Source of the DNA: Theocolax elegans
Lineage: Eukaryota > Arthropoda > Insecta > Hymenoptera > Cerocephalidae
Assembly (NCBI GenBank): GCA_026168455.1
Contig: CM047430.1
Coordinates: forward strand, 3,732,858 to 3,796,857
Reading direction: 5' to 3'
DNA: 64,000 bases
A model generated the notes under the pieces. That model made no database searches. It was not told the origin of the DNA and worked only from the letters and a program-made list of their open reading frames with translations. Within the stretch, counting starts at the first letter, position 1, and every line of letters starts with the position of its first letter. The position numbers and the translations under genes were made by a program. Positions 55,601 through 64,000 of this stretch are shown here, one piece after another.

Positions 55601-57154
55601 ACATAAACCAATTTTTTCACCTTCTAACCAAAATGACTCTCTATTTTCCAAAATAAAAGTTTGAACTGTTTCTTTATCCTCATTCGATAAGTGATTTAAA
55701 TTTACTTTTTCTAGCAATTTTCTTTCTTTACTTAAATTATTTAATTTATTTTCTTCATCTTCTTTTGTAAAATAAATTGACCCCATATGTATTATTTCAC
55801 TCTCATAAGGTAATATTGAAACGTTAGTATTAATAATATCATTATAAAAGCCCTCAATATCTAATGAAATATAATTAATTTGATTTTTAAAATATGTATC
55901 CTCTCTATCAATTAAATTATTGTTTTTTAATGTTTCTTCAAAAATAAGGTAATTATTAATAATATATTCTTCTTCTTTAATATCATTTTTATTTAACATT
56001 GTATTATTTAAATTTCCTAAAAACTGTTCAATATTTATTTCTTTATTTTGTAAAAAATCTACAAGATTTACATAATTATCAACTTTTGATTGATCACTTA
56101 CCCACGAATCTATTACACTTTCATCATTATTTTTTTCAGTTAAAATTTGCGTTTTTGTATTATTTACAGTATCAATTAATTTTGTTGTTTCAATATTTTC
56201 ATAAAAATCAATTAAATCTTTATTTGAAAAATCAATTAATTCTTTATCTGAAAAATCAATTAAATCTTCATTTAAAACATCGATTAAATCTTGATTCGAA
56301 AAGTCTATTAAATCATTACTTTTTCCAAAATTACCTTCAGCTACTTCTTGAAATTTATTTTGATTTATTTCTTCACAAGTTTTATCATGAATATTTTCAA
56401 TTATATTGAAAAATTTTAAAAAATCTTCATTTATTGTACTTTGTATGCACATACTACTTTCTAAATTTTCTGTAAATTCTCTTTTTCTTATATTATTCTC
56501 ATAATCTTTATCTTGTATTACTTCGTTACAATTATCTTTTATAATATGTACAGAATTTTCTTTACTTTCTATAGACTGCAGTTTATTCGATTGAATTTTT
56601 AATTTATTGTTGTTAATTTCTAAATAGCCTTTATCTAACCGAAGTTTTTGTTGCATAAGAATTTTTATACCTATTATGCCATCATAAGGTATTGAAAAAT
56701 CTTCAGGAGCTACGTGGAATTCAAAATTAATATTGTTTATTGCTAAATTTATAGTACCCAAAGTTTTAATAGCATTATCTGTTATGCCAGATATTAAAAT
56801 TCTTTCAGTATTGTTTATTAAATTAAATGGAATATTATCTTTTTTTATAAGATTAATTTGTGCTCCACTGTCAATTAAAAATTTACATTTTTTGTTTGGT
56901 ATTAAATCATCAATTTCAATGTGTTGTAATAAATTCTCAATTTTAAAGACATAATTTCGTAAGTTATCCTGATTTACTAACGAATTATTACTCATATTAT
57001 GAAACGATTGGTCAATAAACTCATGTTTTGTTGACATTTGATATTGTAGGTCACCGAGTGTCTTGTCTTTATTATCTCTCCCTATGCACTCGAACCTGGA
57101 AGAGTGTTCTCGTTTCCCGAAAATTTTTGCTGACTGTCTCGATATTTTACGCAA
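52613..57154 (-). CDS. Pol polyprotein of element 2 (PR-RT-RNaseH-IN)
   Basis: 1513 codons; the first codon in the open frame is TTG, so translation probably comes by -1 shift from gag. Protease active site DSGA at about residues 95-98. Spacer of about 400 residues with an eight-residue LIDFS-type repeat (about 278-320). RT with VIDYRKLN, a SPRTFQ block and YMDD at about 691. RNase H with TTDASKYALG, YEKEALA, LDHKPL and ADALSR. Integrase with an HHCC finger (HSSNLGGH...CDDC) and D1246, D1306 and E1342, the D-x59-D-x35-E spacing. The C-terminus has the GPFEILKVH and VHPNKLF module. No stop or frameshift. It performs maturation, cDNA synthesis and integration. Confidence 0.95.
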   Translation of the reverse strand: MRKISRQSAKIFGKREHSSRFECIGRDNKDKTLGDLQYQMSTKHEFIDQSFHNMSNNSLVNQDNLRNYVFKIENLLQHIEIDDLIPNKKCKFLIDSGAQINLIKKDNIPFNLINNTERILISGITDNAIKTLGTINLAINNINFEFHVAPEDFSIPYDGIIGIKILMQQKLRLDKGYLEINNNKLKIQSNKLQSIESKENSVHIIKDNCNEVIQDKDYENNIRKREFTENLESSMCIQSTINEDFLKFFNIIENIHDKTCEEINQNKFQEVAEGNFGKSNDLIDFSNQDLIDVLNEDLIDFSDKELIDFSNKDLIDFYENIETTKLIDTVNNTKTQILTEKNNDESVIDSWVSDQSKVDNYVNLVDFLQNKEINIEQFLGNLNNTMLNKNDIKEEEYIINNYLIFEETLKNNNLIDREDTYFKNQINYISLDIEGFYNDIINTNVSILPYESEIIHMGSIYFTKEDEENKLNNLSKERKLLEKVNLNHLSNEDKETVQTFILENRESFWLEGEKIGLCKIEEHEINLIDDKPIYVKQFPLPYKLKEIAVEETKKLINNDLIRNSKSAFNAPTWLVEKKTLASNGKKKWRLVIDYRKLNAKTIPDPYMLPNITEIFDEMGKNNKIFSSIDMVSGFHQIRVKEKDIHKTAFSIHPLGRFEFKVLPFGLINSPRTFQRVMNRVLENLIGTICFVYMDDVIIFSETIEEHIQRLNIVVKKLKEAGLKIETSKCKFFQKEIEFLGHIISKDGIRTDEKKIVAIKQFPRPKNIKNVREFLGLAGYYRRFIKNFAEIAKPLTTLLQKEVKFIWNTEIQEAFDKLKTALCTAPVLQFPDFDKPFLITTDASKYALGAILSQGKINEDRPIAYASRVIKGAEKNYCTYEKEALAVMFAIKTFNKYIFANKFVIILDHKPLLSLKMADNNTRVQKWRFKLMGYDYEVVYKAGKNNVNADALSRNPIESAIISVTTRAQKAKQIQLEKVKISEPIQELENKKKEVKQAHKKDNKLIINGSSTQVDKHLKIFKECKNINYSRDSINLRKDNIVHIISKGRKSFDNNTELLINDKQIEINKSLSKNEIEIIKIDNKKLFVLCLDIAESYINVKINLINLFKLLSNILLQKNYLSFSISKDIEIINIEWIEIEEILKDIFADTQINIIICKNEIRFVPLDGRDKIFDMYHSSNLGGHAGITKTYNTIKTMYFWENLKKDIQKRIKNCDDCNRNKLKRKRVRQPMLITDTPFKSLDKVAMDIVGPLNITKNNNKYILTIQDQFSKYLIAVPLQDQTAESVANAFIKRYLLIFGFPKLLLTDRAGNFTGKIMKAIARRFKFSKIETTSFTPWANGNLERAHAPLMEYLRNFSSKKIEWDELIELAQFYYNVNVHTSHMYTPFQIVFGFPPRLPSHEPLRKSEQLPTFKGYLEKLVLNMDEISKLARENLILSKEKSKQYYDRFVNPVQFEIKDKVWFTKQPKPGKLEKDHYLGPFEILKVHENGNIVIDYKGKPKTVHPNKLFMHEKNK

Positions 57155-59094
57155 TTTTCAGCTGTATGCCCGATTGCTTTGCAATTTGAACATAATTCAT
57201 CTACACTACTTTCCAAAAGTTTCAGCATACTACAATTATCAATCAAATGATCAAAATTTTTACAAAATGAACATTGTTTTTTAGTTTGTTTATAATTTTT
57301 TAATGCTTGTAATTTCCAACATTCATCGATTACATGACCTTTAAACTTGCAATAGTCACAAACCTTTCCTTGAGACATATTTCTATTTATTTTATTTGTG
57401 TTATTATTAAAAATTTTATTTTGAAAATTACTATTCATATTTCTCGAATTTACTTGTTGATTATAATTTTGCGAAGATTTAAATTGTGCAACCATTAGTT
57501 TTATCTGTTCACATTCAGTTGATAAATGTCCTTCATTACAAATTGAACAAAAGCTAATTTTTTCATTTTTACAATTTTTACTTATATGTCCCTTACCATT
57601 ACATTTGAGGCAAGTCATTTCTGGACAATTTTCTAAAGAATGATTTATTTTTCCACAAAAACCACAATTTTCTACTATAATTTTCTTTTGACCTGAACAA
57701 ACATTAGGATTATGTCCGGAAAGACCACATTTCCAACAAATTATATATTCTGAAATAAAAGGACATTGATTTACTGTATGCGAAATTTCTTGACAATATT
57801 GACAATAACTATATTGATCTTTATTATATTTACAAGCACTTATTGAATGATTAGGTTGACTGCAATGTTTACAAGTTAAATTTATTTTATTTGTGACAAC
57901 TCTACAATTATTTGAAAAATGATCTGTTCCTTTGCAATAGACACAGCCTGCTAAAGGACAAAATAATGCTTCATGTTGAATACCATGGCAAATTTGACAA
58001 GTTAAAATTTTTTCCGTTTCTGATTTAAAAAAACTATTATTTGCAGATAAACAATTACTATCTCTTAAGCTGTCTTGTTTCAAAATTAAATTTTCTATTT
58101 CTATAGCTTTTATAGATATTGATGATAAATCATTATGTTCCCCAACTCGGATATTTATTTCAAATTTTAAACCGTCTTTAAAATATTTTAAAGCATCTTT
58201 ATCAACAGTATCATTAAAATTTTTAATACTAGTATTCGTTTCTCCCGATTGTGCTTTTTTAATTTCTTTCATTTGTTTTACCAAATCTGTAATTCTATTA
58301 GTGTAACTAACCACAGACTCATTTTTACCTTGTATAATTTGAGATAGTTTGCCATATAGTTCATATAAATTATTTTTTGAAGGATATAATTTTCTTATAA
58401 TAGAAACTAAATCTTCAATACTTGTAATATTAGAATTACCCAAAGCCTTATATGCTTCTCCTTTTAACTTAATTTTTAATACCTTAATTAAATTTTCTTC
58501 ATCAATATCTGCAATAATACTTTTAGCCTGTTTTAATTTTTCTATATATTCTGTTGGTGTTGGATTATGCCCATCAAATTCAGGCACTAAATTCGCAACA
58601 TCCTTTAAAGATAATTTGAGTGCATTCTCTTGAGTCATATTTATGTTTTTAAAATCAAAATTTCCCAGATTAAGTGAACTATTCTCTACTTGATTTGGTG
58701 TTTCAATATCTATTAAATTAGTTACTTCTACTTCTTCAGAATTATTCAATAAAAGACTTCTTTGGTTTAATAAACCTTCAATATCTGTATAATCGTTAAA
58801 TCCAGTCGAATTTGTTATATCCCAAATTGTATCATCTAATGCAATAGCTGAATCTTTGTAAATACTAGAATTTTGTTCTAATTCTAAAGAAGTTGATGGT
58901 TTAGGATGGTTAATTTCTGATGAAGATTCAACGTTATTTTGTTCTGTTGGTAAATTAAAACTAACAGTTTTTGAAGGAGGAGAACGTATTAATTTTGAAC
59001 TCTTTTGAAAAGGATTTAATATTTGTTCTTTTAAAATAGGATTTTCTTTAACTAACCCTCTGGTTAATGGTTTATTATTTTCTGTATTTGACAT
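57082..59094 (-). CDS. Gag of element 2 with eleven CCHC zinc knuckles
   Basis: 670 residues from ATG. N-terminal disordered Ser/Asn/Pro-rich region to about 150 with a clathrin-box-like LIDIE near 127-131. Helical capsid-like region about 160-345 (LVPEFDGHNPTPTEYIEKLK...). Then eleven CCHC knuckles: ten C-x2-C-x4-H-x4-C at 366, 384, 408, 431, 453, 477, 495, 579, 608 and 635, plus one C-x2-C-x3-H-x4-C variant at 516. Ty3/gypsy Gags normally have one or two. The last 24 codons overlap pol in the -1 frame. It assembles the particle and binds RNA; eight knuckles are contiguous, and the last three follow an Asn-rich spacer. Confidence 0.94.
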   Translation of the reverse strand: MSNTENNKPLTRGLVKENPILKEQILNPFQKSSKLIRSPPSKTVSFNLPTEQNNVESSSEINHPKPSTSLELEQNSSIYKDSAIALDDTIWDITNSTGFNDYTDIEGLLNQRSLLLNNSEEVEVTNLIDIETPNQVENSSLNLGNFDFKNINMTQENALKLSLKDVANLVPEFDGHNPTPTEYIEKLKQAKSIIADIDEENLIKVLKIKLKGEAYKALGNSNITSIEDLVSIIRKLYPSKNNLYELYGKLSQIIQGKNESVVSYTNRITDLVKQMKEIKKAQSGETNTSIKNFNDTVDKDALKYFKDGLKFEINIRVGEHNDLSSISIKAIEIENLILKQDSLRDSNCLSANNSFFKSETEKILTCQICHGIQHEALFCPLAGCVYCKGTDHFSNNCRVVTNKINLTCKHCSQPNHSISACKYNKDQYSYCQYCQEISHTVNQCPFISEYIICWKCGLSGHNPNVCSGQKKIIVENCGFCGKINHSLENCPEMTCLKCNGKGHISKNCKNEKISFCSICNEGHLSTECEQIKLMVAQFKSSQNYNQQVNSRNMNSNFQNKIFNNNTNKINRNMSQGKVCDYCKFKGHVIDECWKLQALKNYKQTKKQCSFCKNFDHLIDNCSMLKLLESSVDELCSNCKAIGHTAENCVKYRDSQQKFSGNENTLPGSSA
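57112..57118 (-). promoter_or_regulatory. Probable -1 ribosomal frameshift site between gag and pol
   Basis: The minus strand reads G-GGA-AAC in gag phase, a canonical X-XXY-YYZ heptamer, 12 codons before the gag stop. A -1 slip there enters the pol frame exactly (GGG-AAA-CGA). Downstream, CGAGTG...CACTCG (six perfect pairs, about 57057-57095) and CACTC...GAGTG can pair and could form the stimulatory structure. No ATG opens pol in this overlap, which fits fusion expression. Confidence 0.75.
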
Positions 59095-59434
59095 TTGATT
59101 TTATGCATTATAAATTTCTTACAAATTTTACAAATAGTAGTTTTATTAATAATAATATTTATAAACAAAAATTATGATTTTTTATGCTTTAATGATGTAA
59201 GATGCCAAGTCCAATTTTGGGAATTGAACCTGACTCAACTTAAAATAATATATATCCTGTTAAATTAAATTAATTTATTTAAAAAAGAAAAATCTGTGTA
59301 AGTTATTTATCTTTTTCCAAAATTATTTATTCATACTTCTATAAAAAAAAATTTTATACTTAATTACTTTCTTACAAAGCTTGACTTAAAACCAATCCAG
59401 GTTAAAAAAAAATGCTTAGGTCGTATAAATTTAT

Positions 59435-59442
59435 TATATAAG
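59435..59442 (+). promoter_or_regulatory. TATA-like box of the antisense gene
   Basis: TATATAAG, 78 nt before the ATG at 59520. The position fits a 5' UTR of about 50 nt. AT-rich context makes chance occurrence possible. Confidence 0.4.
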
Positions 59443-59519
59443 TCGTATATGCTTCTGCAAGAATATTAATCACAACTTTGATATAAAAAACACCACATCT
59501 AGAAGAAATAAATACTACA

Positions 59520-59814
59520 ATGAATTCAGTAAGTTAAAATTATTTCAATTTTTTCTATTCTCTTTATCAATGTTTATCTTCTCTTTTTTTAGTCGACTTC
59601 CATAAATCAATCAACTATTTCTCAATTAGTAAAAAATGTGAATTTAACTTCCGATCCTGTGTACCAGATCGATTGTCATATTGAAGACTGGGATTATGAA
59701 AATTTTGTACCTCAATGTCAATGGTGTAACAACAAAATTGACACTCCACCACAATTAAAAAGAACCATGAAAGTCAATTTAAATAATAATCAAATTATTG
59801 TAACATTTGAATAA
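59520..59814 (+). CDS. Small spliced antisense accessory gene in retroelement 2
   Basis: Exon 1 is ATG-AAT-TCA (59520-59528) in good context (ACAATGA). A 64-nt intron has a consensus donor GTAAGTT and a T-rich acceptor TTTTTTTAG (59529-59592). Exon 2 is 59593-59814, ending TAA overlapping an AATAAA (59810-59815). The product has 76 residues, acidic in the middle (IDCHIEDWDYENF), with a CxxC motif (PQCQWCNNK), a basic patch (LKRTMK) and a C-terminal beta-like NNNQIIVTFE. No family recognised. It runs opposite to gag-pol-env. The composition is much less repetitive than the surroundings, and all three codon positions look coding. No counterpart was found in element 1. Function unknown. Confidence 0.65.
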
Positions 59815-60120
59815 ATATTTTGACTTATGTATTTTTTCCTTAACTCGAATGAAAAAAAAATTTTTTTTTTTATTTATTCCCAAGCTAATCTTAGTCAAAA
59901 TTACTGATATGTTTCAATACAATGAAATGTATAAACGAAAATAAGTTATTATATATTTTTAATAGAGTTATTTATACTTCTATTGTTAATAGAATTATTT
60001 ATATTTTTAATAAAGTTATTTATACCGAAATCATTTGTTACGGTTTTTAAATTATTGGAACCCTTCTTCCAAAAAAAAAAAGAATTTGTTTAATAATAGT
60101 GTGTTTGTACCGGAACCATT

Positions 60121-60772
60121 TGTTATGTCCTGAATACTAAAAGCTTAATCTAAACAATGACGCCTGTCGCTTAGCCAGGACTCGAACCTAGGGAATGTTT
60201 AGGAAAACTAAGAGTATGTTTTACAGAACATAAACGTATTATCTAGTGGCAGGAAAGAAGGAGAGCTCTTTCCACACTAGTATTAATCAATTATTTTTAT
60301 ATAAATTGAGTACTTACTCAGTATTTCTTCTCTTGAAGATCTTTGCTTCCTTGTATTTTAAGTAAATGAATAATTAACACTTTGTTTATAATTGATTTAA
60401 ATATATTGTATAATTTATTAATTTTGCACTTTTACAATATTCTTGATTTCCTTATAATTAGTACTCTCAGTCTTAAACACTTGAGAGACGAGCCGACGCG
60501 TGATTCGAACTGCCTAATTGTAGGTCAACATCTTCAATTTATTGTAAAAGAATGTTTATAAATTATAAAATTAATTTACAAATTTTAGTCGAATATTACC
60601 ATGATCTCATTTAACAAATCGCTGAGTTTGCATTTTGACTCTTCGATTCATTGCTAATATCCAGGTCATTTACGAAACTCTACGTTCGCATTCTTTAAGC
60701 TGCAGTTGTTAGTTACGACTTGTTGTCGATTAAAAATTACAAAATTAAAAGTATACGTCTTATGACGTAACA
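60121..60772 (-). repeat. 5' LTR of element 2 (652 bp)
   Basis: Same length and ends as the left LTR; I saw only one difference in scanning (TTTCCTTATAAT against TTTCTTTATAAT). Same B-box at 60178-60188. Near-identical LTRs indicate recent insertion. Confidence 0.93.
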
Positions 60773-63700
60773 GATAACTCTACTACATAAGGGATTTTCT
60801 GTATAATTCGGGTATTTCTGAGGAAATTCGCGATGACTCTACCAATTACGGGATTGCCTGCATCTTTCGGGAATTTCTGAGGTATTTCTGTATAACTCTA
60901 CTAATTACGGGATTTCCAGGATATTTCGGAAATTTCTGAGATATTTTGGAATGACTTCACTAATTGTGGAATTTCCAGGATATTTCGGGAATTTCTGAGG
61001 AAATTGGGGATAACACCAATAGCAACGGGATTACCTGGATATTTCGGGAATTTCTGAAAAAATTCGGGATGACTAATAATTACGGGATTTCCAGGATCTT
61101 TCTGGAATTTTTGAGCTATTTCGGGATGACTATACAAATTACGGGATTTCCTGGATATTTCGGGAATTTCTGAGGAAATTCGTGATGACTTTACCAATTA
61201 CGGGATTTCCTGGACCTTTCGGGAATTTCTGAGGAAATTCGGAGTAACACCAATAATAACGGAATTATCTGGATATTTCTGGAATTTCTGAGGTATTTCT
61301 GGATAACTCTACTAAATAAGGGTTTCCTGGATATTTCGGGAATTTCTGAAATATTTCAGAAAGACTCCACTAATTATGGTATTTCCTGGATGTTTCGGGA
61401 ATATCTGAGGAAATTTTGGATGAATCTACCAATTACGCGATTTCCTGGATCTTTCGGGAATTTTTGAGCTATTTCGGGATGACTATACAATTTACGGGAT
61501 TTCCTGGATATTTCGGGAATTTCTGAGGAAATTCGTGATAACTCTACCAACTACGGGATTTCCTGGATCTTTCGGGAATTTCTGAGGTATTTCGGGATGA
61601 TTCTACCAATTACGGGATTTCCTGGATATTACGCGAATTTCTGAGGAAATTCGGGATGAATCTACTAATTACGGGATTTCGTGGAACTTTCGGGAATTTC
61701 TGAGGTATTTCTGGATAACTCTACTAATTACGGGAGTTCCAGGATATTTCGGAAATTTCTGAGATATTTTGGAATGACTTCAATAATTGTGGAATTTCCA
61801 GGATATTTCGGGAATTTCTGAGGAAATTGGGGATAACACCAATAGCAACGGGATTACCTGGATATTTCGGGAATTTCTGAAAAAATTCGGGATGTCTAAT
61901 AATTACGGGATTTCCAGGATCTTTCGGGAATTTTTGAGCTATTTCGGGATGACTATACAAATTACGGGATTTCCTGGACCTTTCGGGAATTTCTGAGGTA
62001 TTTCTGGATAACTCTACTAATTACGGGATTTCCAGGATATTTCGGAAATTTCTGAGATATTTTGGAATGACTTCACTAATTGTGGGATTTCCAGAATATT
62101 TCGGGAATTTCTGAGGAAATTGGGGATAACACCAATAGTAACGGGATTACCTGGATATTTCGGGAATTTCTGAAAAAATTCGGGATGACTAATAATTACG
62201 GGATTCCTGGATATTTCTGGTATTTCTGAGATATTTCTGGATAACTCTACTAATTACGGGATTTCCTGGATCTTTCGGGAATTTCTGAGGTATTTCGGAA
62301 TGACTCTACTAATTACGGGATTTCCAGGATATTTCGGAAATTTCTGAGATATTTTGGAATGACTTCACTAATTGTGGGATTTCCAGAATATTTCGGGAAT
62401 TTCTGAGGAAATTGGGGATAACACCAATAGTAACGGGATTACCTGGATATTTCGGGAATTTCTGAAAAAATTCGGGATGACTATAATTACGGGATTCCTG
62501 GATATTTCTGGTATTTCTGAGATATTTCTGGATAACTCTACTAAATAAGGGTTTCCTGGATATTTCGGGAATTTCTGAGGTATTTCGGAATGATTCTACC
62601 AATCACGGGATTTCCTGGATCTTTCGGGAATTTCTGAGATATTTTGGAATGACTTCACTAATTGTGGAATTTCAAGAATATTTCGGGAATTTCTGAGGAA
62701 ATTGGGGATAACACCAATAGTAACGGGATTACCTGGATATTTCGGGAATTTCTGAAAAAATTCGGGATGACTAATAATTACGGGATTCCTGGATATTTCT
62801 GGTATTTCTGAGATATTTCTGGATAACTCTACTAAATAAGGTTTCCTGGATATTTCGGGAATTTCTGAGGTATTTCGGGATGATTCTACCAATTACGGGA
62901 TTTCCTGGATCTTTCGGGAATTTGTGAGGTATTTCGGGATGATTCTACCAATTACGGGATTTCCTGGATATTACGCGAATTTCTGAGGAAATTCGTGATA
63001 ACTCTACCAACTACGGGATTTCCTGGATCTTTCGGGAATTTTTGAGGAAATTCGGGATAACACCAATAGTAACGGGATTACCTGGATATTTCGGGAATTT
63101 CTGAAAAAATTCGGGATGACTAATAATTACGGGATTTTCTGGATATTTCTGGTATTTCTGAGGTATTTCGGGATGATTCTACCAATTGCGGGATTTCCTG
63201 GATATTACGCGAATTTCTGAGGAAATTCGTGATAACTCTACCAACTACGGGATTTCCTGGATCTTTCGGGAATTTTTGAGGAAATTCGGGATGACTAATA
63301 ATTACGGGATTTCCAGGATCTTTCTGGAATTTTTGAGCTATTTCGGGATGACTATACAAATTACGGGATTTCCTGGATATTTCGGGAATTTCTGAGGAAA
63401 TTCGTGATGACTTTACCAATTACGGGATTTCCTGGACCTTTCGGGAATTTCTGAGGAAATTCGGAGTAACACCAATAATAACGGAATTATCTGGATATTT
63501 CTGGAATTTCTGAGGTATTTCTGGATAACTCTACTAAATAAGGGTTTCCTGGATATTTCGGGAATTTCTGAAATATTTCAGAAAGACTCCACTAATTATG
63601 GTATTTCCTGGATGTTTCGGGAATATCTGAGGAAATTTTGGATGAATCTACCAATTACGCGATTTCCTGGATCTTTCGGGAATTTTTGAGCTATTTCGGG

Positions 63701-64000
63701 ATGACTATACAATTTACGGGATTTCCTGGATATTTCGGGAATTTCTGAGAAAATTCGTGATGACTCTACCAATTACGGGATTTCCTGGACCTTTCGGGAA
63801 TTTCTGAGGTATTTCGGGATGATTCTACCAATTACGGGATTTCCTGGATATTACGCGAATTTCTGAGGAAATTCGGGATGATCTACTAATTACGGGATTT
63901 CGTGGAACTTTCGGGAATTTCTGAGGTATTTCTGGATAACTCTACTAATTACGGGATTTCCAGGATATTTCGGAAATTTCTGAGATATTTGGAATGACTT
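60773..64000. repeat. 59-bp satellite array, right block
   Basis: Continuation of the array at 47505-49434, running off the window. Higher-order structure is visible: a five-monomer unit of about 290 bp repeats with starts at about 62071, 62363 and 62653, and a longer unit of about 2.22 kb (61190-61500 matches 63410-63720). ORFs on both strands are repeat artefacts. Confidence 0.95.

Larger units (their letters stand above)
59095..60120 (-). promoter_or_regulatory. Leader of element 2 with primer binding site
   Basis: Next to the 5' LTR, the minus strand reads AA then TGGTTCCGGTAC (plus 60109-60118 and on), the expected place for the tRNA primer site; the tRNA is not identified. A GGTTCAATTCC sequence (minus, about 59220-59231) resembles a pol III B-box. 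The region also holds the antisense gene at 59520-59814 and AT-rich repeats of TTTATACTTCTATTGTTAATAG type (about 59965-60020). Confidence 0.6.
49435..60772 (-). mobile_element. Complete Ty3/gypsy-type retroelement 2 with glycoprotein and antisense gene
   Basis: 11.34 kb between two 652-bp LTRs (49435-50086 and 60121-60772) that look nearly identical, flanked by a 4-bp target duplication GATA in satellite DNA. The minus strand has leader, gag (59094-57082), pol (57154-52613, -1 frame) and glycoprotein (52574-50544). The plus strand has a small spliced gene (59520-59814) in the leader region. All three large ORFs are uninterrupted and catalytic residues are intact, so the copy is young and possibly competent. 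Coding sequence is strongly AT-biased (Asn, Lys and Ile rich), unlike element 1. Confidence 0.93.

Noticed and set aside
55999..56409. 136-codon plus-strand ORF opposite pol
   Set aside because: Shadow of the AT-rich pol spacer with the LIDFS repeat on the minus strand; Leu/Tyr/Asn repetitive, with no gene signals, unlike the spliced gene at 59520.
1..64000. CRISPR arrays, bacterial operons, riboswitches, tRNA or rRNA genes
   Set aside because: The window is eukaryotic. Direct repeats are satellites or transposons, and no complete tRNA cloverleaf was found (only T-arm-like pieces in the LTRs).

Overview
The window is arthropod nuclear DNA, most likely from an insect (possibly a hymenopteran; this is inference). 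It is AT-rich, with short GT-AG introns, CA/TA microsatellites, satellite DNA and several transposon classes. Recognisable host sequence is limited to fragments: an Lst8 (mLST8) 3' piece, one xanthine dehydrogenase exon present twice, a disrupted Usp47-like gene and a probable TIMMDC1-like last exon. It reads as a transposon-rich heterochromatic island. There is a 100-base assembly gap at 46491-46590.

Layout. 1-4325: tail of one Helitron-like element, then a complete 4.2 kb copy. 4326-9040: AT-rich satellite-like modules, an unassigned GC-richer block, and a 308-bp tandem repeat. 9471-18500: Ty3/gypsy element 1, minus strand and decayed, with gag, pol split by a frameshift, a truncated glycoprotein ORF and a probable 5' LTR. 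18503-21041: Lst8 fragment and an unidentified broken gene. 21354-28918: three more head-to-tail Helitron-like units, the second internally deleted and the third partial. 29717-30119: two hairpin repeats. 30131-39815: a 4.84 kb tandem duplication carrying an Xdh exon and a dead hAT transposase. 40690-44929: Usp47-like exons interrupted by a 2.99 kb non-autonomous LTR element, which itself holds a near-perfect 947-bp palindrome. 45529-47029: a second Helitron-type end, a TIMMDC1-like exon and a possible terminal exon. 47505-49434 and 60773-64000: one 59-bp satellite array split by Ty3/gypsy element 2 (49435-60772), which is complete with identical-length LTRs and a 4-bp target duplication.

Element 2 is the highlight. 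On its minus strand it encodes Gag with eleven CCHC zinc knuckles, a Pol reached by a -1 shift at an in-phase GGGAAAC heptamer, and a glycoprotein resembling chuvirus-type glycoproteins. On the opposite strand, between the 5' LTR and gag, is a small spliced gene (76 codons, 64-nt intron) with its own TATA-like box and AATAAA. That antisense accessory gene was found by reading the sequence rather than from a long ORF, and it is the best candidate for something undescribed.
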